From assembly GCF_900116105.1 (NCBI RefSeq), contig NZ_FPAC01000001.1, positions 2,235,135-2,299,134 of the forward strand: a DNA stretch of 64,000 nt, written 5' to 3'. The stretch comes from Paenibacillus sp. 453mf. Its GTDB lineage: Bacteria; Bacillota; Bacilli; Paenibacillales; Paenibacillaceae. The notes below the pieces were generated by a model. The model ran no database searches and was not told where the DNA came from. It saw only the letters and a list, made by a program, of their open reading frames with translations. Shown piece by piece: positions 18,307-26,253 of this stretch (position 1 is the first letter of the stretch; the number at the start of each line of letters is the position of its first letter). Made by a program: the position numbers and the translations under genes.

Positions 18307-19773
18307 TTATTTGAATAGAAACCTTCTTCTCTTGCTAATGGGTTTAATCGTGTTTAACAATTCATGCAATACTACATCCATATCCTCAGTACGGTCAAAA
18401 GGATCAAAATGTGGGGGAACACTGTATACTCTTGCTGAATTCATCCTTTTTCTCATTCTGTTCACTGTTTCCTTCGAGGCGAGCGGCAGCAGATAAGTCC
18501 ATTTCATTTTCGGCTGATTAGGATACGATTGCATAAACGTTGCCATGTCGTCCTGCTTCCATTCAGCAGCAGCATTTACGACGATAGGCAGATCACTTCT
18601 GAAGAACTCTTCCATCTGACTGTAGTCCCTCTCGCTCCCCAGATCTAGAACGACATATTGATAGCTGCCTCCCAGCAGCTCAACCATCTCGTATTTGTTG
18701 CTTCTCTGAACGTAATGAACCCCTTCAAGATCGAAGCTCTTTGCCTGATTCTCCTCAGAATCACGGTAAGCAATCGACTTTATCCTGGAAAAAGCAACAG
18801 ACCGCTTCGACATTTCGACGATCGCCACCTTAGATCCAAGTCTGGCTAAATAATGGCTAATCGCAATTGCAGTATGGGTTACACCTGCTCCAGCTCCTGT
18901 ACCGACGAGAGCGATAACTCGAGTTCCTTGCATCATCCCATCAGACGCTCTTGTCTCATTCCTACGCTCATAGTGTTCAGATATTCTGTACATTTCTTCT
19001 CTAAGCTCTTTAATCGATTGATATCTGGTCTGTGGTTCATACCTTAGCAGCCGTCTCATAACGGGTATATATTTTCGAATGCTGTCGTTTCTAAGCAGCT
19101 GCTCTACCCCAGAGATCCATTCACTATGTGCACCTCTTGTGGTCATGTACAAAAACAATGCTCCCAGGCTGTACAAATCGGACCTGGCATCTGTCTGACC
19201 CGCACCAAACTGTTCAGGAGCTGCGAATCCGATGGTTCCCAGCTTGACCGTATCTTCAATACCAGAAAGCTTATACTTTCTCGCGATTCCAAAATCAATC
19301 AATCTAATCTCATCATGCTCGACAATCATTATATTGCTGGGCTTCAAATCACGATAGATCATCGGTGGTGTAAGCCCATGTAAATAATCTAACACCTCCA
19401 TAATCTGATGAATGATTCTGATCAGCGTGTTCACCGGTATCTGGAATTGCTTGTTATGTAGATATTCCTGAAGCGTTATTCCATCAATGAAGTCCATAAC
19501 CAAATAACTGTATCCAGCCTCATCCGGTGCAAAAAAATCTACAATTTGCGGAAGTCTGGGATGCTGCAATGTAATCAATGTCTCTGCTTCTGACACGATA
19601 CTCCCATGGAATTCCGGGAGGGTCACATTTTCTTTGATGGCCCATTTCTTGCCGAGCAGCTTCAGATCCTCAGCTAAATAAACATGGCTCATACCGCCGG
19701 TTCCAATTTTTCGGATCACTCGATATCTCCCTCCGAGGACAGAACCTCGTTCTAAACAGGAAGGTTGCTTCAT
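18307..19773 (-). CDS. Ser/Thr protein kinase fused to MinD/ParA-like domain
   Basis: 488 residues. The N-terminal Hanks-type kinase (about 15-275) has the glycine loop GTGGMSHVY at 24-32, catalytic Lys47 (AIKE), the catalytic loop YRDLKPSN with Tyr in place of His, the DFG motif and an APEQF activation segment end. A linker leads to a second domain (about 290-480) that opens with ALVGTGAGAGVTHTAIAIS and continues SKVAIVEMS and YQYVVLDLG, a MinD/ParA-type layout whose loop lacks the lysines. No PASTA repeats or membrane helix are seen. I chose the ATG at 19773 because AGGGGG lies six bases upstream; a GTG at 19794 inside the leader U tract is less likely. First gene of the Tad-like locus. Confidence 0.87.
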   Translation of the reverse strand: MKQPSCLERGSVLGGRYRVIRKIGTGGMSHVYLAEDLKLLGKKWAIKENVTLPEFHGSIVSEAETLITLQHPRLPQIVDFFAPDEAGYSYLVMDFIDGITLQEYLHNKQFQIPVNTLIRIIHQIMEVLDYLHGLTPPMIYRDLKPSNIMIVEHDEIRLIDFGIARKYKLSGIEDTVKLGTIGFAAPEQFGAGQTDARSDLYSLGALFLYMTTRGAHSEWISGVEQLLRNDSIRKYIPVMRRLLRYEPQTRYQSIKELREEMYRISEHYERRNETRASDGMMQGTRVIALVGTGAGAGVTHTAIAISHYLARLGSKVAIVEMSKRSVAFSRIKSIAYRDSEENQAKSFDLEGVHYVQRSNKYEMVELLGGSYQYVVLDLGSERDYSQMEEFFRSDLPIVVNAAAEWKQDDMATFMQSYPNQPKMKWTYLLPLASKETVNRMRKRMNSARVYSVPPHFDPFDRTEDMDVVLHELLNTIKPISKRRRFLFK

Positions 19774-19793
19774 CAAAAACCCCCTAACAGGCA

Positions 19794-19861
19794 CAAAAAA
19801 AGGAAAGCCCCTATAGCGATCTGCAGTGTCCTGCTGATCCTTCGCTATAGGGATGCTTTCC
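19794..19861 (-). terminator. Leader hairpin with U tract before the kinase gene (attenuator candidate)
   Basis: GGAAAGC at 19802-19808 pairs with GCTTTCC at 19855-19861, and the next 11 bases pair perfectly, giving 18 base pairs with one two-base bulge. Inside is a small GCAG/CTGC stem. On the minus strand it is followed by seven U. It lies between the promoter at 19890-19918 and the kinase start, so it should stop or regulate the pilus transcript, or end a short leader RNA. Confidence 0.75.
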
Positions 19862-19889
19862 CATTTCCGTGCTGGTTAATTTTGGATTA

Positions 19890-19918
19890 ATTATATGACA
19901 TAGACAGGGATATGTAAA
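19890..19918 (-). promoter_or_regulatory. SigA-type promoter for the kinase/Tad-like operon
   Basis: On the minus strand TTTACA, a 17-base spacer and a perfect TATAAT. Transcription would start near 19883, giving a leader of about 110 bases that contains the hairpin at 19794-19861. Confidence 0.75.
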
Positions 19919-19940
19919 GTGTTTTTTTGCTTTATATAGC

Positions 19941-19976
19941 AAAAGAGGATCACGGCTATATTAGTCGGACCCTCTA
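19941..19976 (-). terminator. Weak terminator after the RlmM-like gene
   Basis: Minus strand AGAGGGTC ... GATCCTCT with an inner CGGC/GCCG-like pairing and a short TTTT run, 18 bases past the stop at 19994. The stem is imperfect and the U run short. Confidence 0.5.
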
Positions 19977-19993
19977 TATAAGATAATGCGGTC

Positions 19994-21043
19994 TTAGTAC
20001 TTAATCATGTAAAGTGTGATTTCATCACGGTTATGAAACAGCTGCTTGGCTCTCTGCACCTGCATTCGAGAATCCTCGAACACTTCGATGACTTCCCGTA
20101 TTAGGGCCATCGGTTTCTTATGCATAAGTTTAACGGTTACGACCGCCGTTCCACCTGATTGAAGACTATCCAGTAAGCCTGTAACCAGTCTGGCCATCAG
20201 TTTCGGACTCCAGCTCATATCACAAACGAGCAGATCAAACTCGTTATCTCTGAATTTGACGTCACCCGCATTCTTGGAGATATAGTTCAGATTCGGATGA
20301 TCTAGCAGGGAGGGATTCATCTTTGCCGGATCGACCGCCGTGACATGAAGGCCTCTTTCCAGAAGAAATGAAGTCCAGCCTCCCGGAGCTGCGCCGATAT
20401 CGAGTGCGCTATGAAATGACGAGAAGGGAATGCCAAGCGTTTTTTCCGCCTCCAACAACTTGAACTTCGCTCTTGAGATTTGTCCCTCTTCCTTCTGAAA
20501 ACGAACTGCGCCTCCATTCCAGTCAGACAGGTTATCCTGCGGAGCAGAAATACCGGCATATAGACGATCTCCTGTTAGATAAACAGATACAACCCTGTCG
20601 GCATCTTGAACCGCATGCTCTGCATGCAAACCTTCAATGCCAGCAAGAATATGCTGCTTTAATGCACCCGAGGTTTCCGTCCATGCGCTTTCTTCGGTCT
20701 TACGAACTTGCAAGGCAAAAGTCCCTTCTTGAAGGTCAGAATGCCCCAGCAAATAGCGATACAGCTGCGAGAATGACGCCTCTAGATCCTCAACATTCTC
20801 TTCAAACTGAACAGGAAACACATGTCTCAAAAATATGAGCGGCTCCCTCGTGAGCAATTCGCTGACTGCTGACTGCTCCCGTGGAAGGGTCGCCAGGAAG
20901 ACTTCACTCGATACAATGACCGAGCTTTTTACACTGCCGAATACTCTTCGCAGCTCCTCTTGTGCATATGGGGCAAACCCATGATTTGCGGTACAAATGA
21001 ATCTTGCAGAATGTGCCTCTGCGTATTGTTCTTGATTCGTCAA
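19994..21043 (-). CDS. RlmM/FtsJ-like SAM-dependent RNA 2'-O-methyltransferase
   Basis: 349 residues. The C-terminal half has the FtsJ-type Rossmann fold: SAM motif SALDIGAAPGGWTSFLLERG (about residue 210), DLLVCDMSWSP with the catalytic Asp, TVVVTVK-like strand with Lys, and a terminal DEITLY with Glu. With the lysine in SRAKFKLLE upstream this gives the K-D-K-E tetrad of 2'-O-methyltransferases. The N-terminal half (about 1-190) looks like the THUMP-like region of RlmM, which methylates C2498 of 23S rRNA in E. coli. The RNA target in this organism is not known from sequence. It lies just downstream of an ABC ATPase gene. Confidence 0.82.
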   Translation of the reverse strand: MTNQEQYAEAHSARFICTANHGFAPYAQEELRRVFGSVKSSVIVSSEVFLATLPREQSAVSELLTREPLIFLRHVFPVQFEENVEDLEASFSQLYRYLLGHSDLQEGTFALQVRKTEESAWTETSGALKQHILAGIEGLHAEHAVQDADRVVSVYLTGDRLYAGISAPQDNLSDWNGGAVRFQKEEGQISRAKFKLLEAEKTLGIPFSSFHSALDIGAAPGGWTSFLLERGLHVTAVDPAKMNPSLLDHPNLNYISKNAGDVKFRDNEFDLLVCDMSWSPKLMARLVTGLLDSLQSGGTAVVTVKLMHKKPMALIREVIEVFEDSRMQVQRAKQLFHNRDEITLYMIKY

Positions 21044-21049
21044 AATATG

Positions 21050-21823
21050 TTAACCTCCACTGCATACCCGTATCCATGGTCTGTCCTCGAACCAATCCAG
21101 CTCTACAGCAACACCATAGGTATGCATTATTGTTTCTTTTGTCAGTACTTCCTTCTTAGGCCCTGCAGCCGCAACCCTGCCATCCTTAATAAGTGCAATA
21201 TGAGTAAATAAGGGCATAATTTCTTCAATATGATGAGTGACGTATACGACCGAAATATCTTTTTTCCCGATTTCATCAACCGCTGACAGCATTTTTTCTC
21301 TTTCGAATAAATCAAGACCTGAGCACGGCTCGTCCATAATTAACAATTTGGGCTTTGCCATAAGCGAGCGGGCGAGGAGCACTTTTTTTCTTTCCCCTTG
21401 GGACAGTGTCCCAAAAGGCTGCTCCGCTAAATGAGCAAATCCAATCTCAGCAAGCCGAGCATGCGCACCAGCCTTTACTTCGTCAGGAATATGCTGATAG
21501 AAGCGCAAAAACGCAAATGCACCGGTGGCCACAACCTCCCATACCGGATCCTTCAGTGCGAGCTTTTCAATCAGCGTCTGACTGATGTAGCCAATCTCCT
21601 TGCGTACCTCGCGCACATCGCATTCACCATACAAGTAATCCAGCACTTTCACCTTGCCCTCAGAGGGGAACATATATCCCATGATCATCTCAAGTATGGT
21701 CGTTTTTCCGCTGCCGTTTCTACCAAGAATGACCCAATTTTCATCCTTCTTCATCTCTAGATTAACATCATTCAGTATTTGCTTGTCTCCCCGGCGAAGA
21801 CTGACGTGCTCCATTTCGATCAT
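21050..21823 (-). CDS. ABC transporter ATP-binding protein (YlmA/ModF-like)
   Basis: 257 residues, one ABC ATPase domain: Walker A GRNGSGKTT (about residue 34), Q-loop IGYISQ, signature LSQGE, Walker B LLIMDEPCSGLD and the switch His in VTHHIEE. The LSQGE form and the GYMFPSEGKVKVLDY segment resemble B. subtilis YlmA and related orphan ATPases. No permease gene is adjacent, so the transport partner, if any, is unknown. Its start overlaps the stop of the thioredoxin-like gene by four bases, which implies coupling. Confidence 0.87.
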   Translation of the reverse strand: MIEMEHVSLRRGDKQILNDVNLEMKKDENWVILGRNGSGKTTILEMIMGYMFPSEGKVKVLDYLYGECDVREVRKEIGYISQTLIEKLALKDPVWEVVATGAFAFLRFYQHIPDEVKAGAHARLAEIGFAHLAEQPFGTLSQGERKKVLLARSLMAKPKLLIMDEPCSGLDLFEREKMLSAVDEIGKKDISVVYVTHHIEEIMPLFTHIALIKDGRVAAAGPKKEVLTKETIMHTYGVAVELDWFEDRPWIRVCSGG

Positions 21824-22134
21824 ATGATTACCCTCCTGATTTGAGAGAGCAGATGCTCTACGGATTCCATTCGATATATCGATTTAGGGAGTTCTTTGGC
21901 ACCGCTAAACAGCAATACGGCCGGTACACTCCTGATCTGGTATTGCTGCACGAGGCTTTGAATCTCGGTTATATTCGCTTCATATAGAACGCCTGAAGGC
22001 AATAAATGCTCACACACCTCCAGCATACGGCGAGCTGCTTGACATGTGCCGCATAGCGGAGTATAGACATACAAAGCGAAAGCCTGTCCCTTCCAAGCCA
22101 TCTTTAAAATTTCCTGTTCAGTAGCTTCAATCAT
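21820..22134 (-). CDS. Thioredoxin-like protein (YtpP-like)
   Basis: 104 residues with a thioredoxin fold and the active-site CGTC at about residues 28-31, preceded by VYTPL as in YtpP of Bacillus. The cis-Pro segment RSVPAVLLF is present at about residue 74. The short length and lack of signal peptide place it in the cytosol as a thiol oxidoreductase, possibly for bacillithiol-linked redox. It lies two bases after a small receiver-protein gene and overlaps the ABC gene. The physiological substrate is unknown. Confidence 0.85.
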   Translation of the reverse strand: MIEATEQEILKMAWKGQAFALYVYTPLCGTCQAARRMLEVCEHLLPSGVLYEANITEIQSLVQQYQIRSVPAVLLFSGAKELPKSIYRMESVEHLLSQIRRVII

Positions 22135-22136
22135 GT

Positions 22137-22478
22137 CTAATCCTGCCCAACTGTCCGCCCAATGCGCTCAAGCAATTCATAAGGAATGGGGCCGTTATGC
22201 ACTTCCACATCTTCTGGCTTGTTCAGATACAGTAATTCATACATGGCTCTTCTTCCATAGTCACTCGAGGTGTGAAGGTATATTTTCTCGGGATACAGCT
22301 TACGTTCGACAATAAAAGAAGCGATTTCAAGCCCTGTTGGATTGCCATAACCTAGATCATAGTCTAATGACAAAATGTTGACTCCATATTCATTTAATAG
22401 CAGCTTACATTCCTCTGCATCGCGGGCGAGTGTGAATCCTGGAGGGCAAGCCCGGTAATCATCCAAAAAAATGTTCAT
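22137..22478 (-). CDS. Stand-alone receiver-like protein (cyclic-phosphate processing REC family)
   Basis: 113 residues with a receiver-like fold: acidic pair in NIFLDDYRAC (residues 3-12), phosphoacceptor-position Asp in LSLDYDLG (about 37-44), hydroxyl residues in IYLHTSS and a conserved Lys in YLNKP. There is no output domain. The FLDDxRxCP opening matches my recollection of the family named cyclic-phosphate processing receiver domain, predicted to act with cyclic nucleotide-linked systems. No such partner is visible in the neighbourhood. The ATG at 22478 has a GGAGAG site upstream. Confidence 0.7.
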   Translation of the reverse strand: MNIFLDDYRACPPGFTLARDAEECKLLLNEYGVNILSLDYDLGYGNPTGLEIASFIVERKLYPEKIYLHTSSDYGRRAMYELLYLNKPEDVEVHNGPIPYELLERIGRTVGQD

Positions 22479-22498
22479 GAACTGCTCTCCTCTCCTCG

Positions 22499-23341
22499 TT
22501 AGTTCATTAGCCAGGAACGAATCTGCTTAATATCGTCCTTGTGACTGCCATCGTCTCCTTTTTCACTTTCGAGAACCCAGATGCACTCTGCGAGCTCCTT
22601 GCGATTTAACAACCATGACAGTCCTTCCACGCCGATTTGTCCTCTGCCGACCCGTTCATGCCGGTCTTTAAACGACCGGAAGCCATATTTCGAGTCATTG
22701 ACATGGACGGCAACCAGCTGAGTCCAATACCCCGTATCATGCCCTTTTTGAATCATAAGATGGTCTGCGGCCCCGTTCCATAATCCGCTCGCAAAAGCAT
22801 GGCATGTATCGAGACAGAAACCGATCGCTTCCGCATGTTTCGACAAGCTTCGGATCTGGACGATTTCTTCCATCGTCGTGCCCATGGGACCATGATCCCC
22901 AGCCTGATTCTCAATGAGAAGCTTGGCCTTACCGGACCAGCCGGACAATACCTCATCCATAAACTGGATTACATTGCGGTAGGACTGAAGCGGATCTTCT
23001 GTCTTGGCATGTCCAAAATGGACAACCACGCCTGCTGATCCACAAGCCTCTGCAATTTCAAGATCATTCTTGAGAGAAGCAACCATCGTTTCGTACAGAT
23101 TCGTACCTTTTAACTTTCCTACAGCTGGATTCGTAGGATAAGGGGAATGTGCGATAGACTGGATATGATGTTCGTTACAATACAATTTACACCTTGCAGC
23201 TTCCGTCTGATCGTATGCCTTGGTCCCGAGACTACGAGGGTTCTTTGGAAAATACTGAAATGAGGTTCCTCCCATGTCATACGCCCTCATTGCAGCCTGC
23301 TTATATCCTCCCCGCGTGCTTACATGTCCCCCTATATACAA
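22499..23341 (-). CDS. nfo: Deoxyribonuclease IV (AP endonuclease, Nfo family)
   Basis: 280 residues with the AP endonuclease 2 TIM barrel. Zinc-ligand stretches are visible: VVVHFGHAK (about 83), LLIENQAGD (about 141), FCLDTCHAFASG (about 175), LVAVHVNDSKYGFRSFKDRHERVG (about 212-235) and VLESE near the end. It cleaves at abasic and oxidised sites in base excision repair. It sits directly upstream of the receiver-like gene and two bases after the Fpg-type glycosylase stop, so glycosylase and AP endonuclease are transcribed together, a sensible repair pairing. The start is TTG at 23341. Confidence 0.93.
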   Translation of the reverse strand: MYIGGHVSTRGGYKQAAMRAYDMGGTSFQYFPKNPRSLGTKAYDQTEAARCKLYCNEHHIQSIAHSPYPTNPAVGKLKGTNLYETMVASLKNDLEIAEACGSAGVVVHFGHAKTEDPLQSYRNVIQFMDEVLSGWSGKAKLLIENQAGDHGPMGTTMEEIVQIRSLSKHAEAIGFCLDTCHAFASGLWNGAADHLMIQKGHDTGYWTQLVAVHVNDSKYGFRSFKDRHERVGRGQIGVEGLSWLLNRKELAECIWVLESEKGDDGSHKDDIKQIRSWLMN

Positions 23342-23342
23342 A

Positions 23343-24170
23343 TCAGGCTTCTTCCTGCTGACATTCCGGACAGTAAAAAGCCTTTTTGCCCGTAATCAGC
23401 GTTTTGGTGATAATCCCCTTACTGCAGCGAGTACACGTTTCGCCTTCGCGATCATATACTCTGCACTGTTCGTTATATTTACCGGTGAGTTCATCGCCTT
23501 CATACAGCGGCATTTCCATATATCCGCCACCTGCAGTCGCTTCACGCAAGACAGATTGAATCGACCGGTACAGCCTGCTTGTTAATTCCTCGGATTCCAA
23601 TACCTTTTGAATCTTCGTGCTTGGTGTGAGACTCGCTGCGAAAGCAATCTCATCCGAATAACAGTTGCCGATACCAGCGATTACCTCCTGATTAACGAGA
23701 GTAGATTTTATTGTTCCTCTTCTCCCTTTCAGCACAGCTCTGAACTTATCCTCAGTGAAGCGGTAATCAAGCGGTTCTGGCCCAAGTTCTGACATGGCCT
23801 CATCGGTTTCCTTCGCACTTAGCAAATGTAAGTACCCTAGTCTGAGCCCGATAAAATATAAGGTTAAATTGCCGAACTGAATTTCAATCTGAGTATTACG
23901 ATCCGGACGCTGATCTTCTGTTCCTAAATATAAAACACCGCCAAGCATGAGATGCAAGACCAATCTGCGGCCTGTGCTCAGGTGAAAAATCAAATGCTTA
24001 GCCCGGCGCTCGATATATACGATTCGTGTATTTAGAAGTGACGCAATGAATTCATCTGAAGTGACATTTATGGATTTTTCACGATTAATGGTCACTTGTG
24101 TTATTGGAATATCTAATATTCGATCAGATAATAGCTGCTTGTAATTCTCCATTTCCGGTAGTTCCGGCAT
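23343..24170 (-). CDS. Fpg/Nei-family DNA glycosylase
   Basis: I chose the ATG at 24170 (275 residues), because the active protein must start MPELPEM with Pro2 as nucleophile and Glu3 as catalytic acid; an upstream ATG at 24221 would bury it. The helix-two-turn-helix segment (VNQEVIAGIGNCYSDEIAFAA) and a C-terminal zinc finger (CRVYDREGETCTRC ... CPEC) are complete. It removes oxidised purines and has beta/delta-lyase activity. The name mutM is not assigned because many Paenibacillus genomes also have a second, canonical mutM near polA. Two bases separate it from nfo. Confidence 0.9.
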   Translation of the reverse strand: MPELPEMENYKQLLSDRILDIPITQVTINREKSINVTSDEFIASLLNTRIVYIERRAKHLIFHLSTGRRLVLHLMLGGVLYLGTEDQRPDRNTQIEIQFGNLTLYFIGLRLGYLHLLSAKETDEAMSELGPEPLDYRFTEDKFRAVLKGRRGTIKSTLVNQEVIAGIGNCYSDEIAFAASLTPSTKIQKVLESEELTSRLYRSIQSVLREATAGGGYMEMPLYEGDELTGKYNEQCRVYDREGETCTRCSKGIITKTLITGKKAFYCPECQQEEA

Positions 24171-24224
24171 CTTTGCATTCTTCCTTTCACTTGTTGCTGT
24201 CCATGTTACATTATACGTCATTCA

Positions 24225-25007
24225 CTAGATGCTGCTCACCAGTTTGTACAAATCTTCATAAATTTCATCAGGCTTAATGCCTGTCGCACGAACATGGGCA
24301 TCCAGATTCTCTCTCGTCGTTACACCCGTCAGCACTAAAATTGATGAACAGCCGGCTGCTGCTCCAGCTGCAATATCCGTACGCATATTATCTCCAATGA
24401 CGGCAACCTCAGTTGCGGGCAGTCCTAATCTGTCAATCGCATGCTTCATCAAAATACTTGAAGGCTTACCAATGACAATTGGCTTCACCTGCGTAGCCGC
24501 CTCAATCGCAGCCCCTATGGTTCCAGCACCTGGAGTCAGACCATCATCGGCAGGAAGCTGCAAATCAGGATTAGTCAATATAAACCGGGCTCCCCCGTTG
24601 ATCCATCGCAGTGCCTGTGTAAGCTTATCGTATGTAAATTCACGATCAATACCTTGTATCACATACTGAGGCTTCGACTCCGTAATTTCAAGACCCGCAG
24701 CTTGGATGGCTTGATACAATCCATCCTCTCCGATATACGCTACTCTGGCTCCTGGTGATTCCTTAGCTACATACTCAGCTGCAGCCACTGCCGAGGTACA
24801 TACTTCTTCCCCGATCGCCTCAATCCCCAAGGATCTCAGATGCTCAGCGACTCCTTCCGGAGTTCTTGAAGAATTGTTTGTTACATATAAGTACGGAATT
24901 GCCGAATTTCGCAAGTGCTGAATGAGCTGATCTGCTCCATCAATCCGGTGCTTCCCATGGTAAATTGTTCCGTCCAAATCCAGCAGGTAGGCTTTCGGTT
25001 GTGACAA
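24225..25007 (-). CDS. HAD-IIA phosphatase (YutF/NagD-like)
   Basis: 260 residues with the HAD motifs: DLDGTIYHG at the N-terminus, VTNNSSR (about residue 43), Lys in IGKPSS (about 185) and VIGDNMRTD (about 205). The cap type and spacing match the NagD/YutF subfamily (TIGR01457-type), which dephosphorylates sugar and nucleotide phosphates. The TTG start at 25007 has GGAG nine bases upstream. It is followed by the glycosylase-nfo pair and may share their transcript. The physiological substrate is not readable. Confidence 0.87.
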   Translation of the reverse strand: MSQPKAYLLDLDGTIYHGKHRIDGADQLIQHLRNSAIPYLYVTNNSSRTPEGVAEHLRSLGIEAIGEEVCTSAVAAAEYVAKESPGARVAYIGEDGLYQAIQAAGLEITESKPQYVIQGIDREFTYDKLTQALRWINGGARFILTNPDLQLPADDGLTPGAGTIGAAIEAATQVKPIVIGKPSSILMKHAIDRLGLPATEVAVIGDNMRTDIAAGAAAGCSSILVLTGVTTRENLDAHVRATGIKPDEIYEDLYKLVSSI

Positions 25008-25138
25008 TTTATTTCACTCCTTCCAAAAAAGAATAAAACCCTTTGTATGTACGCTGTTAGATAAGCATTATGCCCATCGTACAACCTTTTTAAGTAGATT
25101 GCAAAACGTGAATAAAAGGGCCTTTTCTTACTTTCTAA

Positions 25139-26056
25139 TTAGACCTGAATCAGTTCGTGCTCGGCTGCCAGAATCGTGTTTGGAAATAGTTCACGCGCTT
25201 CGCTTAATAGGGGTTGAAGTTGTTCCTCATCCTTATATCTAGAACTGAAATGCGTTATGATCAGCTTCTGCGCTCCTGCTGCTTTTGCCGCTTCCGCTGC
25301 CTGTCTAGAAGTACTATGATAGTATTCATGCGCTGTAGAGGCCAAGTCATGCAGAAAAGTCGCTTCATGGACGATGACATCAGCTCCAGCCGACAAGGGC
25401 ACTACATGAGCGTTCGGCCTAGTATCCCCAAGAATAGTAACGATTTTCCCTCGTTTTGGCGCACCCAAAAAATCATGGGCATGGAGCACCAGACCGTCGC
25501 CAAGATCCACACTTTCACCACGCTTCAGCTTGCCAAATAGCGGACCTGGCTTTAAGCCATGAACTGCCAGCTTATTCGGGTCGAGACTGCCCGGACGATC
25601 CTTCTCCATAACCCGATAGCCATAACTATCGATTCTATGTTCAAGAAGAGCAGATTCCACAATAAACGTATCGTCTTCGAAAATAATACCGCCCTCATGC
25701 TCTATAATGCTCAGCTCATAATTGATCCGAGATTGACTAAGCTCAAGTGATGTCTCCACATATTTTCTAATCCCCGGGGGGCCGTATAAAGTGAGCGGGG
25801 TCGTTCCTCCCTGATAAGCACGGCTGGATAAGAGACCCGGAAGTCCGAACAGATGGTCGCCATGCAAATGAGTAATGAATACTTTCTCGAGTTTGCTCAA
25901 TTTGAGGGGAGATTTCAAGAATTGATGCTGTGTACCTTCTCCGCAATCAAATAGCCAGATGGAACGCCGCTCCTCCAGCATGCGAAGCGCAACAGCCGTT
26001 ACGTTTCTCTGCAATGATGGAACACCCGCATTGGTCCCCAAAAAATAAAGTTCCAC
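25139..26056 (-). CDS. rnz: Ribonuclease Z
   Basis: 305 residues with the metallo-beta-lactamase fold: HLHGDH motif (TTHLHGDHLFGLPGLL, about residue 63), the His motif at HYHS (about 243) and the C-terminal ITHFSSRY. The N-terminal FLGTNAGVPSLQRN and the FDCGEGTQHQ segments are family signatures of RNase Z, which trims the 3' trailer of pre-tRNAs. The GTG start has GAGGTG seven bases upstream. It precedes the HAD phosphatase gene by 131 bases. Confidence 0.93.
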   Translation of the reverse strand: MELYFLGTNAGVPSLQRNVTAVALRMLEERRSIWLFDCGEGTQHQFLKSPLKLSKLEKVFITHLHGDHLFGLPGLLSSRAYQGGTTPLTLYGPPGIRKYVETSLELSQSRINYELSIIEHEGGIIFEDDTFIVESALLEHRIDSYGYRVMEKDRPGSLDPNKLAVHGLKPGPLFGKLKRGESVDLGDGLVLHAHDFLGAPKRGKIVTILGDTRPNAHVVPLSAGADVIVHEATFLHDLASTAHEYYHSTSRQAAEAAKAAGAQKLIITHFSSRYKDEEQLQPLLSEARELFPNTILAAEHELIQV

Positions 26057-26201
26057 GATCTATCACCTCGTTATATTTAAATAGTGATTCAATCTCATAA
26101 CTCATTAGAACGATGAAATTGATTCTAGTATAAAAAGAAAAGGAAGGAACCATGCATGAAGCACATTCTAGTTATAACCTTTAATCCTATGATTATAAAT
26201 G

Positions 26202-26229
26202 AAAATCCTCCGATTTTGGAATCGGAGGA
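26202..26229 (-). terminator. Intrinsic terminator after metH
   Basis: Minus strand TCCTCCGATT-CCAA-AATCGGAGGA, a perfect 10-bp stem, followed by TTTT just beyond the metH stop at 26254. Confidence 0.88.
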
Positions 26230-26253
26230 AAAGGTCATTTCAATACTTTATTA

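Noticed and set aside
19794..19861. Leader hairpin as a c-di-GMP or other known riboswitch
   Set aside because: None of the conserved aptamer blocks of GEMM, c-di-GMP-II, preQ1 or SAM riboswitches could be found; only a terminator-like stem is supported.
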